Assembly (NCBI GenBank): GCA_002409975.1
Contig: DHOO01000122.1
Span: 20,353 to 41,718 of the forward strand
Reading direction: 5' to 3'
Length of the DNA: 21,366 nucleotides
Source: Firmicutes bacterium UBA5388
Lineage (GTDB): Bacteria; Bacillota; UBA4882; UBA10575
Shown here: one piece after another, positions 14,274-21,366 of the stretch
How positions within the stretch are numbered: the stretch's first letter is position 1
How the letters are laid out: every line of letters starts with the position of its first letter
Position numbers and translations under genes: made by a program
The notes under the pieces: model-generated
What the model was told of the DNA's origin: nothing
The model's database searches: none
What the model saw: the letters and a program-made list of their open reading frames with translations, nothing else

Positions 14274-15011
14274 TTGGGCAAAGCTAAAAACCATGTTGAT
14301 CTTGTTATGGTCTCCTTTAATAGTCGGTCTTTTCTTCCTGGTTTTTTTAAGTCGCTGCAGAAAAATACAAAATACCCCTTTCAACTGTTTGTTATTGATA
14401 ACAACAGCATCGATGGGAGTAAAGCCTATTTGCAAACTATGCTGAAGAAAAAATTCTTTAATAAAAAAATGAAGTTAACCATTAACCGGAAAAATATTGG
14501 TCTCGCTAAAGCCTGGAATAAAGCGATCACTTTTGGTCAAAGTGAATACATTGTCTTTTTGAATCCTGATATCATCTTTACTAAAAACTGGTTAACAAAG
14601 CTCATCAAAAGTGCTGACAAATACCGGAAAGCCATGGTCGTCGGGGTTAAAGTATTAAACCCCGATGGCGCCATCTATCATGCCGGCGCTATTTCCCGCC
14701 CAAGGGGAAGGGGTCTGCAAAATAGGCCCGGTTTATATGATCGGGAAAAAAAGCTCCGCCTCATTCAGGGTAGTTGTTTTCTGGTCAAACGGGCTGTTTT
14801 TGCTAAAATAGGAAAGTTTGATGAACAGTTTTTCGTCTATGGCGAAGAAGCTGACTTTTGCCGACGAGTCCGCAAAGCAGGTTTTCATGTCTTATATTCG
14901 CCGGTTCCAATCTACCATTTTCGACATGGTTCGGAGATCTCTTCTCAAAAACGGTTGCAGTTACGTAAAACCAGCGCTAAGTTGTTAAAAAACAAATGGT
15001 CTAAGAAATAG
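14274..15011 (+). CDS. Family 2 glycosyltransferase, WbbL-like
   Basis: The 245-aa product has VDLVMVSFNSRSFL (8-21), FVIDNNSIDGSKAYL (39-53), RKNIGLAKAWNKA (72-84), IVFLNPDIIF (93-102) and FDEQFFVYGEEADFCRRVRKAGF, the full GT2 series with NPD as the metal motif. No membrane segment is seen. The start is TTG 14274: GAAGGTGAT, an excellent match to the 16S anti-Shine-Dalgarno, ends five bases upstream, and the in-frame GTG at 14265 lies within that site. The protein is very basic (many Lys and Arg), including KKKFFNKKMK in the middle, unlike the paralogues at 2184 and 8067. It lies 118 bp before the UDP-glucose dehydrogenase gene. Confidence 0.92.
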   Translation: MGKAKNHVDLVMVSFNSRSFLPGFFKSLQKNTKYPFQLFVIDNNSIDGSKAYLQTMLKKKFFNKKMKLTINRKNIGLAKAWNKAITFGQSEYIVFLNPDIIFTKNWLTKLIKSADKYRKAMVVGVKVLNPDGAIYHAGAISRPRGRGLQNRPGLYDREKKLRLIQGSCFLVKRAVFAKIGKFDEQFFVYGEEADFCRRVRKAGFHVLYSPVPIYHFRHGSEISSQKRLQLRKTSAKLLKNKWSKK

Positions 15012-15059
15012 CTACTTCTTTCCTTTAAGGAAATGTTTATATCCTGTCCCCTTAATCAA

Positions 15060-15100
15060 GTTTAAAAAATAAGATGGATCAGCTAATTCCTTTTTTAAAC
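15060..15100. repeat. AT-rich inverted repeat before the UDP-glucose dehydrogenase gene
   Basis: GTTTAAAAAA (15060-15069) and TTTTTTAAAC (15091-15100) are perfect 10-base inverted arms with a 21-base centre. They could form a weak terminator for the GT2 gene or an operator before the next gene, whose start is 30 bases further on. Confidence 0.4.
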
Positions 15101-15129
15101 CATGGATTGCACATCCGGAGGAGATAAAG

Positions 15130-16440
15130 ATGAAGATAACAGTTGTCGGCTGTGGTTATGTGGGACTAGTTACTGCTGCGGGTCTGGCTAATTTCGGTCA
15201 CTTAGTAACAGGTGTTGACCGCAACCGAAACAAAATAGATAAACTGCGCCATAAAGAGCTCCCTTTTTATGAAAAAGGTCTCATCGAATTGGTCCGTAAA
15301 AACTTGGAAGCTCGACGTCTTTACTTTACGACCAGTCTTGGGCTGGCCATCGCCAACTCGCAAGTAATATTCATTGCGGTCGGCACCCCTACACGCCCTG
15401 ATGGTTCTGCCGACCTTGAACAGGTAGAAGCGGTCGCCAAAGAAATCGCCGCCTATCTCCGGGATTATACTGTTATTGTCAATAAATCAACAGTCCCCGT
15501 TGGTACAGGAGAACGCGTGAAAAAATTAATCAGTCGGCATTCAAGATTATCATCAACTTTTGATGTCGTAAGTAACCCGGAGTTTCTAAGAGAAGGTAGC
15601 GCCGTTGCTGATTTTACATTCCCAGATCGGATCATTATTGGCGCCGATTCCACAAAAGCGCTAAAGATCATGGAACAACTATATGCGCCTTTCATCGAGA
15701 ACAATATTCCTTTAATCCGAACTAACCTAGCAACCGCTGAAATGATCAAATACGCCTCCAACGCTTTTTTAGCCACTAAGATCTCCTTTATCAATGAAAT
15801 GGCTGATTTATGTGAAACCGTCGACGTTGACCTCCCAACCGTTGCTCAAGGAATGGGTCTTGATCAAAGAATCGGACCGGATTTTCTCTCAGCCGGACCC
15901 GGTTATGGGGGATCATGTTTTCCTAAAGATACGAAAGCCCTAATTCACCTCGCCCGCAAGCATGGAAAGAATGTTTCGATCGTCGAAGCGACCGATCAAG
16001 TCAATGAGCGGACAAAAAAACGGATGTTGGAAAAGATCCTTAACGTTGTCGGCGTCCCAAACGGTAAAAGCATTGCCGTGTTAGGGTTAGCCTTTAAAGC
16101 GAATACCGATGATCTGCGGGAATCGCCGGCGATCCCCATCATCCGGGGTTTATTAGCAGCAGGAGCAAAGATTCATGCTCACGATCCCCTGGCTCTTCAG
16201 GAAGCAAAAAAGATTTTTGGTGAAGAGATTTTATATTTTAACCATGAATATGAAGCGGTCACCGGCACCGATGCCATCGTAGTCACCACCGAATGGGAGA
16301 CCTACCTTCAACTTGACTTCAAACTCTTAAAAGAAAAGATGAAGCAAGCCATACTGATTGATCTGCGCAACCTCTTTCCCCCAGAAAAAATTAAAGAGTA
16401 TGGTTTTATCTACGAAGGAATCGGTAGGGGAATAAAATAA
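15130..16440 (+). CDS. ugd: UDP-glucose 6-dehydrogenase
   Basis: The enzyme oxidises UDP-glucose twice with NAD+ to give UDP-glucuronate, the precursor for uronic acids in surface glycans. At 436 aa it has the usual bacterial length. The NAD-binding Rossmann motif is VVGCGYVGLVTAAGLA (5-20), followed by GTPTRPDGSADL (85-96), NKSTVPVGTGE (118-128), SNPEFLREGSAVADF (148-162), the dimer helix with Lys207 and Asn211 (AEMIKYASNAFLATK), and the catalytic Cys263 in GYGGSCFPKDTKAL. The C-terminal UDP-binding domain has LGLAFKANTDDLRESPA. All key residues are present. GGAGGAG seven to ten bases upstream gives ATG 15130. GDP-mannose dehydrogenase is a relative, but the residues fit UDP-glucose better. 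With the nucleotidyltransferase at 1054 it is the only sugar-nucleotide gene here. Confidence 0.96.
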   Translation: MKITVVGCGYVGLVTAAGLANFGHLVTGVDRNRNKIDKLRHKELPFYEKGLIELVRKNLEARRLYFTTSLGLAIANSQVIFIAVGTPTRPDGSADLEQVEAVAKEIAAYLRDYTVIVNKSTVPVGTGERVKKLISRHSRLSSTFDVVSNPEFLREGSAVADFTFPDRIIIGADSTKALKIMEQLYAPFIENNIPLIRTNLATAEMIKYASNAFLATKISFINEMADLCETVDVDLPTVAQGMGLDQRIGPDFLSAGPGYGGSCFPKDTKALIHLARKHGKNVSIVEATDQVNERTKKRMLEKILNVVGVPNGKSIAVLGLAFKANTDDLRESPAIPIIRGLLAAGAKIHAHDPLALQEAKKIFGEEILYFNHEYEAVTGTDAIVVTTEWETYLQLDFKLLKEKMKQAILIDLRNLFPPEKIKEYGFIYEGIGRGIK

Positions 16441-16446
16441 ACAGAT

Positions 16447-16490
16447 GCGGGGTTGTGACTGTATGTAACAGAACAACCCCGCCTTCTTAT
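16447..16490 (+). terminator. Probable terminator after UDP-glucose dehydrogenase
   Basis: GCGGGGTTGT (16447-16456) and ACAACCCCGC (16473-16482) form a perfect 10-bp stem; CTG and CAG inside the loop can extend it. Only CTTCTT follows rather than a strong T-run. Confidence 0.7.
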
Positions 16491-16534
16491 GATAAATACT
16501 TCAATTTTAGGTCAAAATAAAAGAGGTGGAAAAA

Positions 16535-17620
16535 ATGGGAAACTATCTGCTTTATAATGGGGATCTTGCCGGAGTCACTGCTTTAAACCTTCTAATTAGT
16601 GCGAAGCAGAATGTTTTAGGAGTGATTGATCAGTCAGAAAGGGGGATCAATAGTGGACTCCATCAAGAATTAGTGGTTTATAAAGACATGGAAACGATAC
16701 CTGTTGAGGTTTTAAACGCAACAGAAGAGATCTTAGTCGGAGTAGACATCCAACCGCTAGCTACCCAGATTAAAGAAAAACTGCTGAAGAAGTTTCCAGA
16801 AAAAAAGATTACTACCATCTTGGAGCCGGAATATATTAACGATTTCCTAGCTTTGCGAGCAGACGCGCTCCAACAAGTTACCTTTAAGGGAGCGGAGAAA
16901 ACTGCTCCTCTCCGGTGGGGAAAGCGTAATGTTCAAATATATATAGATAATACAGTGGAACACCAACGGGCCAAAAAAGTCTTTGAAAAAAGGATCTTAC
17001 ACTATTTTGAACGCTTAATAACCGCGCCGGCAGTCATCTATGATCTCGGCGCAAATATTGGATTATACAGTCTGAGCCTGGCGCGCGAATACCCCGCTTG
17101 CCAAATCCATGCTTTTGAGCCGGAAATCCATAATTTCTGGAAATTAAACCGCAATATAAAACTTAACAGCCTGCAAAATATAACTACCCATTTAATCGCT
17201 GCCGGGGCAAGACAAAAAATCGGTTCCCTTTATCTCCAGGGCGAGCTCTCCGGTCTGGGAGAACACTCTCTAATTAACCCGATAAGTAATCTTTATACTC
17301 CCATCGAAGTCTGGGATCTGGATTCCTATGTGGCAGTGGGAAAAGCCCCACCCCCCGACGTAATCAAAATAGATGTGGAAGGCTATGAATTACAAGTTTT
17401 GAAAGGGATGACCGGTCTATTAAAAGCAAAAAAACCTAAACTAATCATTGAAGTTCACCAGAACCTAATTAACGAAGACCAGCTATATAAATTCCTTAAA
17501 AAGTATAAGTATGGTATTAAAGAGCTTCTTCAAGATAAAACCCGGAGATTTATTTACGCCTGCCGGCAACAACCTCAGCACAAACCCGGCAAAAAATCGG
17601 GAGGTAAAAACAGAAAATAA
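16535..17620 (+). CDS. FkbM-family SAM-dependent methyltransferase with an extra N-terminal domain
   Basis: Residues about 160-320 form the FkbM methyltransferase domain: VIYDLGANIGLYSLSLA (167-183, SAM-binding motif I), AFEPEIHNFWKLNRNI (193-208) and VIKIDVEGYELQVLKGM (276-292). FkbM enzymes O-methylate small molecules and, in glycan clusters, sugar hydroxyls. Residues 1-115 are an additional domain with a Rossmann-like rhythm (YLLYNGDLAGVTALNLLISA, VLGVIDQSERG, EEILVGVD) that loosely recalls PglD-type N-terminal domains; its role is unknown. The C-terminus is a basic tail (PGKKSGGKNRK). ATG 16535 is used, about six bases after AGAGGTG; an in-frame GTG at 16526 lies inside that site. The gene follows the ugd terminator, so it is either separately transcribed or reached by read-through. 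It converges with the SWIM gene. Confidence 0.88.
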   Translation: MGNYLLYNGDLAGVTALNLLISAKQNVLGVIDQSERGINSGLHQELVVYKDMETIPVEVLNATEEILVGVDIQPLATQIKEKLLKKFPEKKITTILEPEYINDFLALRADALQQVTFKGAEKTAPLRWGKRNVQIYIDNTVEHQRAKKVFEKRILHYFERLITAPAVIYDLGANIGLYSLSLAREYPACQIHAFEPEIHNFWKLNRNIKLNSLQNITTHLIAAGARQKIGSLYLQGELSGLGEHSLINPISNLYTPIEVWDLDSYVAVGKAPPPDVIKIDVEGYELQVLKGMTGLLKAKKPKLIIEVHQNLINEDQLYKFLKKYKYGIKELLQDKTRRFIYACRQQPQHKPGKKSGGKNRK

Positions 17621-17651
17621 TTACCTTTGCTTCATTCTATGTTAGTAGGAG

Positions 17652-18392
17652 CTATTCATTCCCTTTTTCCACTTCAACCCCAAAGATCGCTGTTATATCC
17701 GCATCTTCTAAAATACGGCGACTTTTTACCTGCGCCTTGCCAAGCATTGCTTTTGTTTTACCTTGGATGACATCAGTAATCAGTTCCTCCACCTTGACAC
17801 CACGTAGCGTAAAAAATAAAGAGGGGTCATGATCAAGTCTCGCTCCTACCCCATATAAGACAGCAGCCACATGCTTACAGAGCGCCGCCCAATCAGGACA
17901 GCTACAATCAAAACTGATCTCAGTCGGCGCTGGGAAGAGACCACTGCCTTTGGTCGTAAAGAGTTCCGAGAGAGCCTTGGGAAATTTCCCAGCAAGCAAT
18001 TCCTGTAAAGAGTCAATCTTACCTTCGGAAGATTTTTTAATCTTTTTCCAGATCTCATCTTCCAGTGGACGGATTTCAATTTCAACTTTATAAGGTTTAG
18101 CTCTACTTCCCTTTACTAAGGCCTTGATTTTACCCCGCTTAATCTTCAGGTCAAGAACTGCGCCGTGGCGTACATAACTACGTCCTCTACCGATCCGATT
18201 TTCATAATCTGAATACCTCTCCAGGTTATCGTTCCAAGCTTTGCCCCACCAGGTGGTGACCAGTTTCCTCCCCTCGATTAGCACCGGCTCAATCTCCGGG
18301 TCTTTTTGCTTAAGTTTTTCCACCGCTATTTGCGCTTTCCTTTTTCTCTCCGCTACCGATATATATTCCGGGTATTCGTCGTAAGACCGCAT
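17652..18392 (-). CDS. SWIM zinc-finger protein
   Basis: The 246-aa product contains a complete SWIM motif, FDCSCPDWAALCKHVAAVLY (161-180), with zinc ligands Cys163, Cys165, Cys172 and His174. A W-W-G-KAWN segment (48-54), typical of bacterial SWIM proteins, lies near the N-terminus (TTWWGKAWNDNLERY). SWIM domains bind nucleic acid or protein, and the bacterial proteins are commonly encoded next to SNF2 helicases, as here. GAGGTGG lies six bases before ATG 18392; the helicase gene ends 17 bases upstream, so the two form one minus-strand operon. The likely role is as partner of the helicase in DNA repair, transcription or genome defence; which is not decided by sequence. Confidence 0.93.
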   Translation of the reverse strand: MRSYDEYPEYISVAERKRKAQIAVEKLKQKDPEIEPVLIEGRKLVTTWWGKAWNDNLERYSDYENRIGRGRSYVRHGAVLDLKIKRGKIKALVKGSRAKPYKVEIEIRPLEDEIWKKIKKSSEGKIDSLQELLAGKFPKALSELFTTKGSGLFPAPTEISFDCSCPDWAALCKHVAAVLYGVGARLDHDPSLFFTLRGVKVEELITDVIQGKTKAMLGKAQVKSRRILEDADITAIFGVEVEKGNE

Positions 18393-18409
18393 CTACGCCC
18401 ACCTCTTTG

Positions 18410-21061
18410 CTATACCGTTAATCTGAACATCTCTAATAACTGCTTGTTATCCATTTCTGTAATCCAGCCCTCATTGCTCTCGGGTAAGATTTCTAAAGCC
18501 ATTTTGGTTTTTTCTTCAATCATCCGATCAATTTTCTCTTCCACTGTCCCCGTAGTGATAAACTTATGCACCACCACATTCTTCTGCTGACCGATTCGAA
18601 ACACCCGGTCGGTTGCCTGGTTTTCCACCGCCGGATTCCACCAACGGTCAAAATGGATCACATGATTAGCTGCTGTCAGGTTTAGCCCTACTCCGCCCGC
18701 TTTAAGAGATAAGACCATAAAGGGTAGGTATTCACGGCCCTGGAACCTTTCTACAATCTCCCGGCGCTTAGCTACCGGCGTCCCCCCATGCAAAACCAGG
18801 CCTTCATGGTGAAAAACCGTTCCCAGAAAGGCCGCTAAAGGAAGTGTAATCTCTTTAAACTGCGTAAAAACCAAGACGCGTTCCCGTTTTTCATAAATGA
18901 TTTCACATATTTCACGTAGCCTTTCAAACTTACCGCTTTCGTTTTCCGCATAACACCCCTGCCCTAAATAATGGTCTGGATGGTTACAAAGCTGTTTAAA
19001 TTTCATAAGCGCCGCCAAAACCAGCCCTTTTCTTTCCATACCTTCTACCGTCTCCAATTTCCTTTCCAATTCATCAACCATGGAAGCGTAAAGCGCCGCT
19101 TGTTTTTTTGCAAGATTTGAATAAGTTTTCATTTCTATCTTCTCAGGCAAGTCAGTAATGATACTTTTATCGGTTTTTAGCCTGCGGAGAACAAAAGGAG
19201 ATACGACCTGCTTTAGTCTTCCATAGCCATCATTAGTTTCCTTCAACTTTTTAGTGAATGCCGTGAACTCTTTGGCGGTTCCCAACAGCCCTTTATTTAG
19301 GAAATCAAACAGCGACCATAGATCGGCCAGTTTATTTTCCACCGGAGTCCCAGTCATGGCTATTCTATTCCTGGCTTTTAGCTGTTTTACGGTTTTTGTC
19401 TGTTTGGTCCCTGGATTTTTAATGGCTTGCGCCTCATCCAAGATCACCATGTCCCACTCAATTTCCTTAAGCCACTCTAGTCTGACCACCATCCCATAAG
19501 TAGTGATATAAACACCACCATCCACTTGCTTTTCTTCTAAGTTTTTATTCTCCTGAGGATGAAGCACGTGATATTTAAGTCTCGGCGCAAATCTATTAAT
19601 CTCCACCGTCCAGTTTGCGATAATCGAGGCCGGCACAATGAGAAGAACCTTCTCCTCCTTGCTGAAATATATATTATTCAGGAGAGCGAGCACTTGAATG
19701 GTTTTCCCCAGTCCCATGTCATCCGCAAGACAGGCGCCTAAGCCCAACTTTTTCATAGTATACAGCCACCCAAGACCTTTTTGCTGATACTCCCTAAGCG
19801 TCGCCTTGAAATCAGGTCCACTACTCACCGGTTTAATGCTTTCCGGTCTTTTAAGTTGAGAAAGAACTGTTTCCAGCCATTCGCCGTTACTAACCTCTAC
19901 TTCATAGTTGTTTTCCTCCATATTAAAGGTTTTAGAAGTTGAAAGTCGCATCCGCATAGCTTCCATCAGCGTAAGATCGCCTTTTTCCATCAGTTTTTGT
20001 GCTTCTTCATAGGCAGTGAGGGTCTCACGGAGACGCTGAGCATTCACTTCCACCCATTTCCCCTTGATGAAAGCCAACCCTTCTGCTTCAGAGAGCAAAC
20101 TTTTAAGTTCTTCTACTGTAATCTTTTCTCCACCCAGCGATAGTTTAATATCAAAATCCAAAAGAGCATCTAGCCCTAAGAAAGACGGGGCTTTCGTTCC
20201 AATCGTGACCGTCATTCTCAGAGATGCTGTTTTTCGTTTCCACCAGTTCGGTATGCGACAAAGAATGCCCGTTCCTTCATAGAGAGGGACTTCCTTCAAG
20301 AAGGTATAGGCTTCGTCTGGACAAAGCCCGATCGGATGGAAGATCTCTCCTGTTTCCACCAATCCCGATACAAATGGACTTTGTCGCGCGGCCTTATGGA
20401 CGGTGGATAGTAACTCCAATAGTTTTTGACTGTTTTCACCATATTCAACCAGCGCGTTTTTAAGTGGCAGATGTTTTCCTTCTCCACGAATAGAGGGTTC
20501 CGCCGCATAGGTGGCCAAGAAGGCGAAGGGATACTCCTCGCGCTTATTTTCTACCAAATGGAAATAGACTTTCCCCACAAAATGGAAGTCAGGGTTTTTG
20601 CTTCTAAAGTATTCACTAACACTCCCCTGATACCTCTTCATCTCGATGGAAAATGCCTGATTCAGCCGATTCCATACGGAATCAAACCAATTCTTATTAA
20701 GATGCTCCGCTCCGTTAAGATAGGGCGCTCCTTCCAATAGCGCCTGCTGTTCCTCATCTTTCAAGACCGCTTCCGCTTTTTCCCGTAGCATTTCAAGATC
20801 AGGATTCCTCGCTAAACAACGTACAAAAGAGGATGCTACTTTATACAAGTAATCCACTGATACTGAAAGCTCTACTCTCTTTTTCGTTGCTCCGAGCACA
20901 AGCAAAGCCTGGTCAGGATCGATAAGATATCCCTGATACCAGTCTTGTTGCCAATCTACGGAAGACGCATCCCAACTTTTATTCACCCGTTGCCAGTCAA
21001 GGGTATATCCCCCTTCAGGTTTAATGATCACAATTAATTCCCTTTGCACGCTGGTATTCAT
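18410..21061 (-). CDS. SNF2/Rad54-family ATP-dependent helicase
   Basis: This 883-aa protein has a bacterial SNF2-associated N-terminal region (about residues 1-410) and a complete two-lobed SNF2 motor: Walker A LADDMGLGKT (445-454), motif II LDEAQAIKNP (541-550), motif III AMTGTPVENKLADLW (568-582), VLVFTQF (729-735), LHGGTPVAKR (757-766), motif V LSLKAGGVGLNLTAA (784-798) and motif VI DRVFRIGQQKNVVVHKF (818-834). All motor residues look intact. SNF2 enzymes translocate on duplex DNA and displace bound proteins. The start is ATG 21061 with AGAGGTT seven bases upstream. It is the first gene of the operon with the SWIM protein and is not related to the glycan genes; it probably belongs to the ordinary genome next to the tRNA genes. 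Confidence 0.96.
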   Translation of the reverse strand: MNTSVQRELIVIIKPEGGYTLDWQRVNKSWDASSVDWQQDWYQGYLIDPDQALLVLGATKKRVELSVSVDYLYKVASSFVRCLARNPDLEMLREKAEAVLKDEEQQALLEGAPYLNGAEHLNKNWFDSVWNRLNQAFSIEMKRYQGSVSEYFRSKNPDFHFVGKVYFHLVENKREEYPFAFLATYAAEPSIRGEGKHLPLKNALVEYGENSQKLLELLSTVHKAARQSPFVSGLVETGEIFHPIGLCPDEAYTFLKEVPLYEGTGILCRIPNWWKRKTASLRMTVTIGTKAPSFLGLDALLDFDIKLSLGGEKITVEELKSLLSEAEGLAFIKGKWVEVNAQRLRETLTAYEEAQKLMEKGDLTLMEAMRMRLSTSKTFNMEENNYEVEVSNGEWLETVLSQLKRPESIKPVSSGPDFKATLREYQQKGLGWLYTMKKLGLGACLADDMGLGKTIQVLALLNNIYFSKEEKVLLIVPASIIANWTVEINRFAPRLKYHVLHPQENKNLEEKQVDGGVYITTYGMVVRLEWLKEIEWDMVILDEAQAIKNPGTKQTKTVKQLKARNRIAMTGTPVENKLADLWSLFDFLNKGLLGTAKEFTAFTKKLKETNDGYGRLKQVVSPFVLRRLKTDKSIITDLPEKIEMKTYSNLAKKQAALYASMVDELERKLETVEGMERKGLVLAALMKFKQLCNHPDHYLGQGCYAENESGKFERLREICEIIYEKRERVLVFTQFKEITLPLAAFLGTVFHHEGLVLHGGTPVAKRREIVERFQGREYLPFMVLSLKAGGVGLNLTAANHVIHFDRWWNPAVENQATDRVFRIGQQKNVVVHKFITTGTVEEKIDRMIEEKTKMALEILPESNEGWITEMDNKQLLEMFRLTV

Positions 21062-21205
21062 TATTTACAACCTCTTATTTCTAAGAACTTCTTCTTTTTG
21101 GAGATCCGTTCGAGTTTGAGCCATTCTTCTCCTGCTGTTTGGGAGAAAGAACTTTTATCATTTATAGTCCCAGGAGGCCAAAGACCTTAATTTATTTTAA
21201 CAAAT

Positions 21206-21232
21206 AAAAAAAGATCCTCATTACTGAGAATC
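21206..21232 (-). terminator. Rho-independent terminator of the tRNA transcript
   Basis: On the minus strand, GATTCTCA (21232-21225) pairs with TGAGGATC (21220-21213), with one T-G pair, around a GTAA loop and is followed by seven T. It lies 10 bases after the tRNA-Leu CCA and ends the tRNA operon. Confidence 0.9.
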
Positions 21233-21242
21233 AGTTATTTTC

Positions 21243-21330
21243 TGGTGGGAAAGGGGGGAATTGAACCCCCACGACCTTTTGGGTCAACGGATTTTAAGTC
21301 CGTAGCGTCTGCCGATTCCGCCACTCTCCC
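21243..21330 (-). tRNA. tRNA-Leu (anticodon UAA), with encoded CCA
   Basis: The minus strand reads GGGAGAG...CTTTCCC for the acceptor stem (one G-T pair), discriminator A, then CCA at 21245-21243. The anticodon arm ACGGA-CTTAAAA-TCCGT places TAA in the anticodon, which reads UUA/UUG leucine codons. A long variable arm (TGACCC-AAAA-GGTCG) marks a class II tRNA, as expected for leucine. The T arm is GGGGG-TTCAATT-CCCCC. Length is 88 bases. Confidence 0.96.
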
Positions 21331-21344
21331 ATGTAAAATAATTT

Positions 21345-21366
21345 TGGAGGCGGCACCCAGATTTGA
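21345..21366 (-). tRNA. Probable tRNA-Cys, 3' end only
   Basis: The minus strand gives TCAAATCTGGGTGCCGCC-T-CCA: the T loop, 3' T-stem strand, acceptor TGCCGCC, discriminator T and CCA. A GGCGGCA 5' end and a U73 discriminator are typical of bacterial tRNA-Cys. The rest lies beyond the window, so the anticodon is not seen. It lies 14 bases upstream of tRNA-Leu in the same operon. Confidence 0.75.

Noticed and set aside
15465..15794. Minus-strand frame of 109 codons
   Set aside because: It is antisense to the conserved core of UDP-glucose dehydrogenase.
1054..17620. Ordinary capsule or exopolysaccharide export locus
   Set aside because: No Wzx, Wzy, ABC transporter, Wzz/tyrosine kinase or initiating phosphoglycosyl transferase is present, and none of the predicted proteins has obvious membrane segments.

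Overview
The window looks like chromosomal DNA of a low-to-mid GC, spore-forming Firmicute of the clostridial type. Supports are a TepA-type ClpP-like protein at the left edge, a CgeB-family protein (in B. subtilis a spore-crust glycosylation factor), strong AGGAGG-type ribosome binding sites with frequent TTG and GTG starts, a clostripain-family protease, and CCA-encoding tRNA genes at the right edge. The species cannot be named from the sequence.

Layout. Bases 1-829 (-) hold tepA, cut by the window edge. Bases 1054-4161 (+) hold a sugar-nucleotide nucleotidyltransferase, a GT2 glycosyltransferase and, overlapping it, a clostripain-like protease. Bases 4536-7072 hold four proteins with no assigned function: a divergent pair of related beta-rich proteins (4536-5078 - and 5571-6350 +), a 78-aa protein and a 163-aa protein, closed by a good terminator. 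Bases 7339-12616 hold two overlapping GT2 genes, a convergent CgeB-like GT-B gene (-), then a GT2, a GT-D fold enzyme and another GT2-like enzyme. Bases 12659-14059 are a tandem duplication of a 185-aa protein gene with its promoter region. Bases 14274-17620 hold a GT2, UDP-glucose 6-dehydrogenase and an FkbM-type methyltransferase with an extra N-terminal domain. Bases 17652-21061 (-) are an unrelated SWIM zinc-finger/SNF2 helicase operon. The right edge carries tRNA-Leu(UAA) and the 3' end of a probable tRNA-Cys.

How it fits together. Eight glycosyltransferases (six GT2-like, one GT-D, one CgeB-like), two sugar-nucleotide enzymes and a methyltransferase would build and decorate a glycan rich in a uronic acid and another nucleotide-activated sugar. 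There is no Wzx/Wzy/ABC exporter, no initiating phosphosugar transferase and no chain-length regulator, so a secreted capsule is less likely than glycosylation inside the cell that makes the acceptor. The six unassigned proteins lack signal peptides and are interleaved with the enzymes. Sequences matching the sigma-K -10 consensus (CATANNNTA) precede both duplicated genes and the GT2 pair at 7339. My working inference is a late-sporulation, mother-cell island that makes and glycosylates spore surface proteins. The individual enzyme families are well supported; the spore link is inference.
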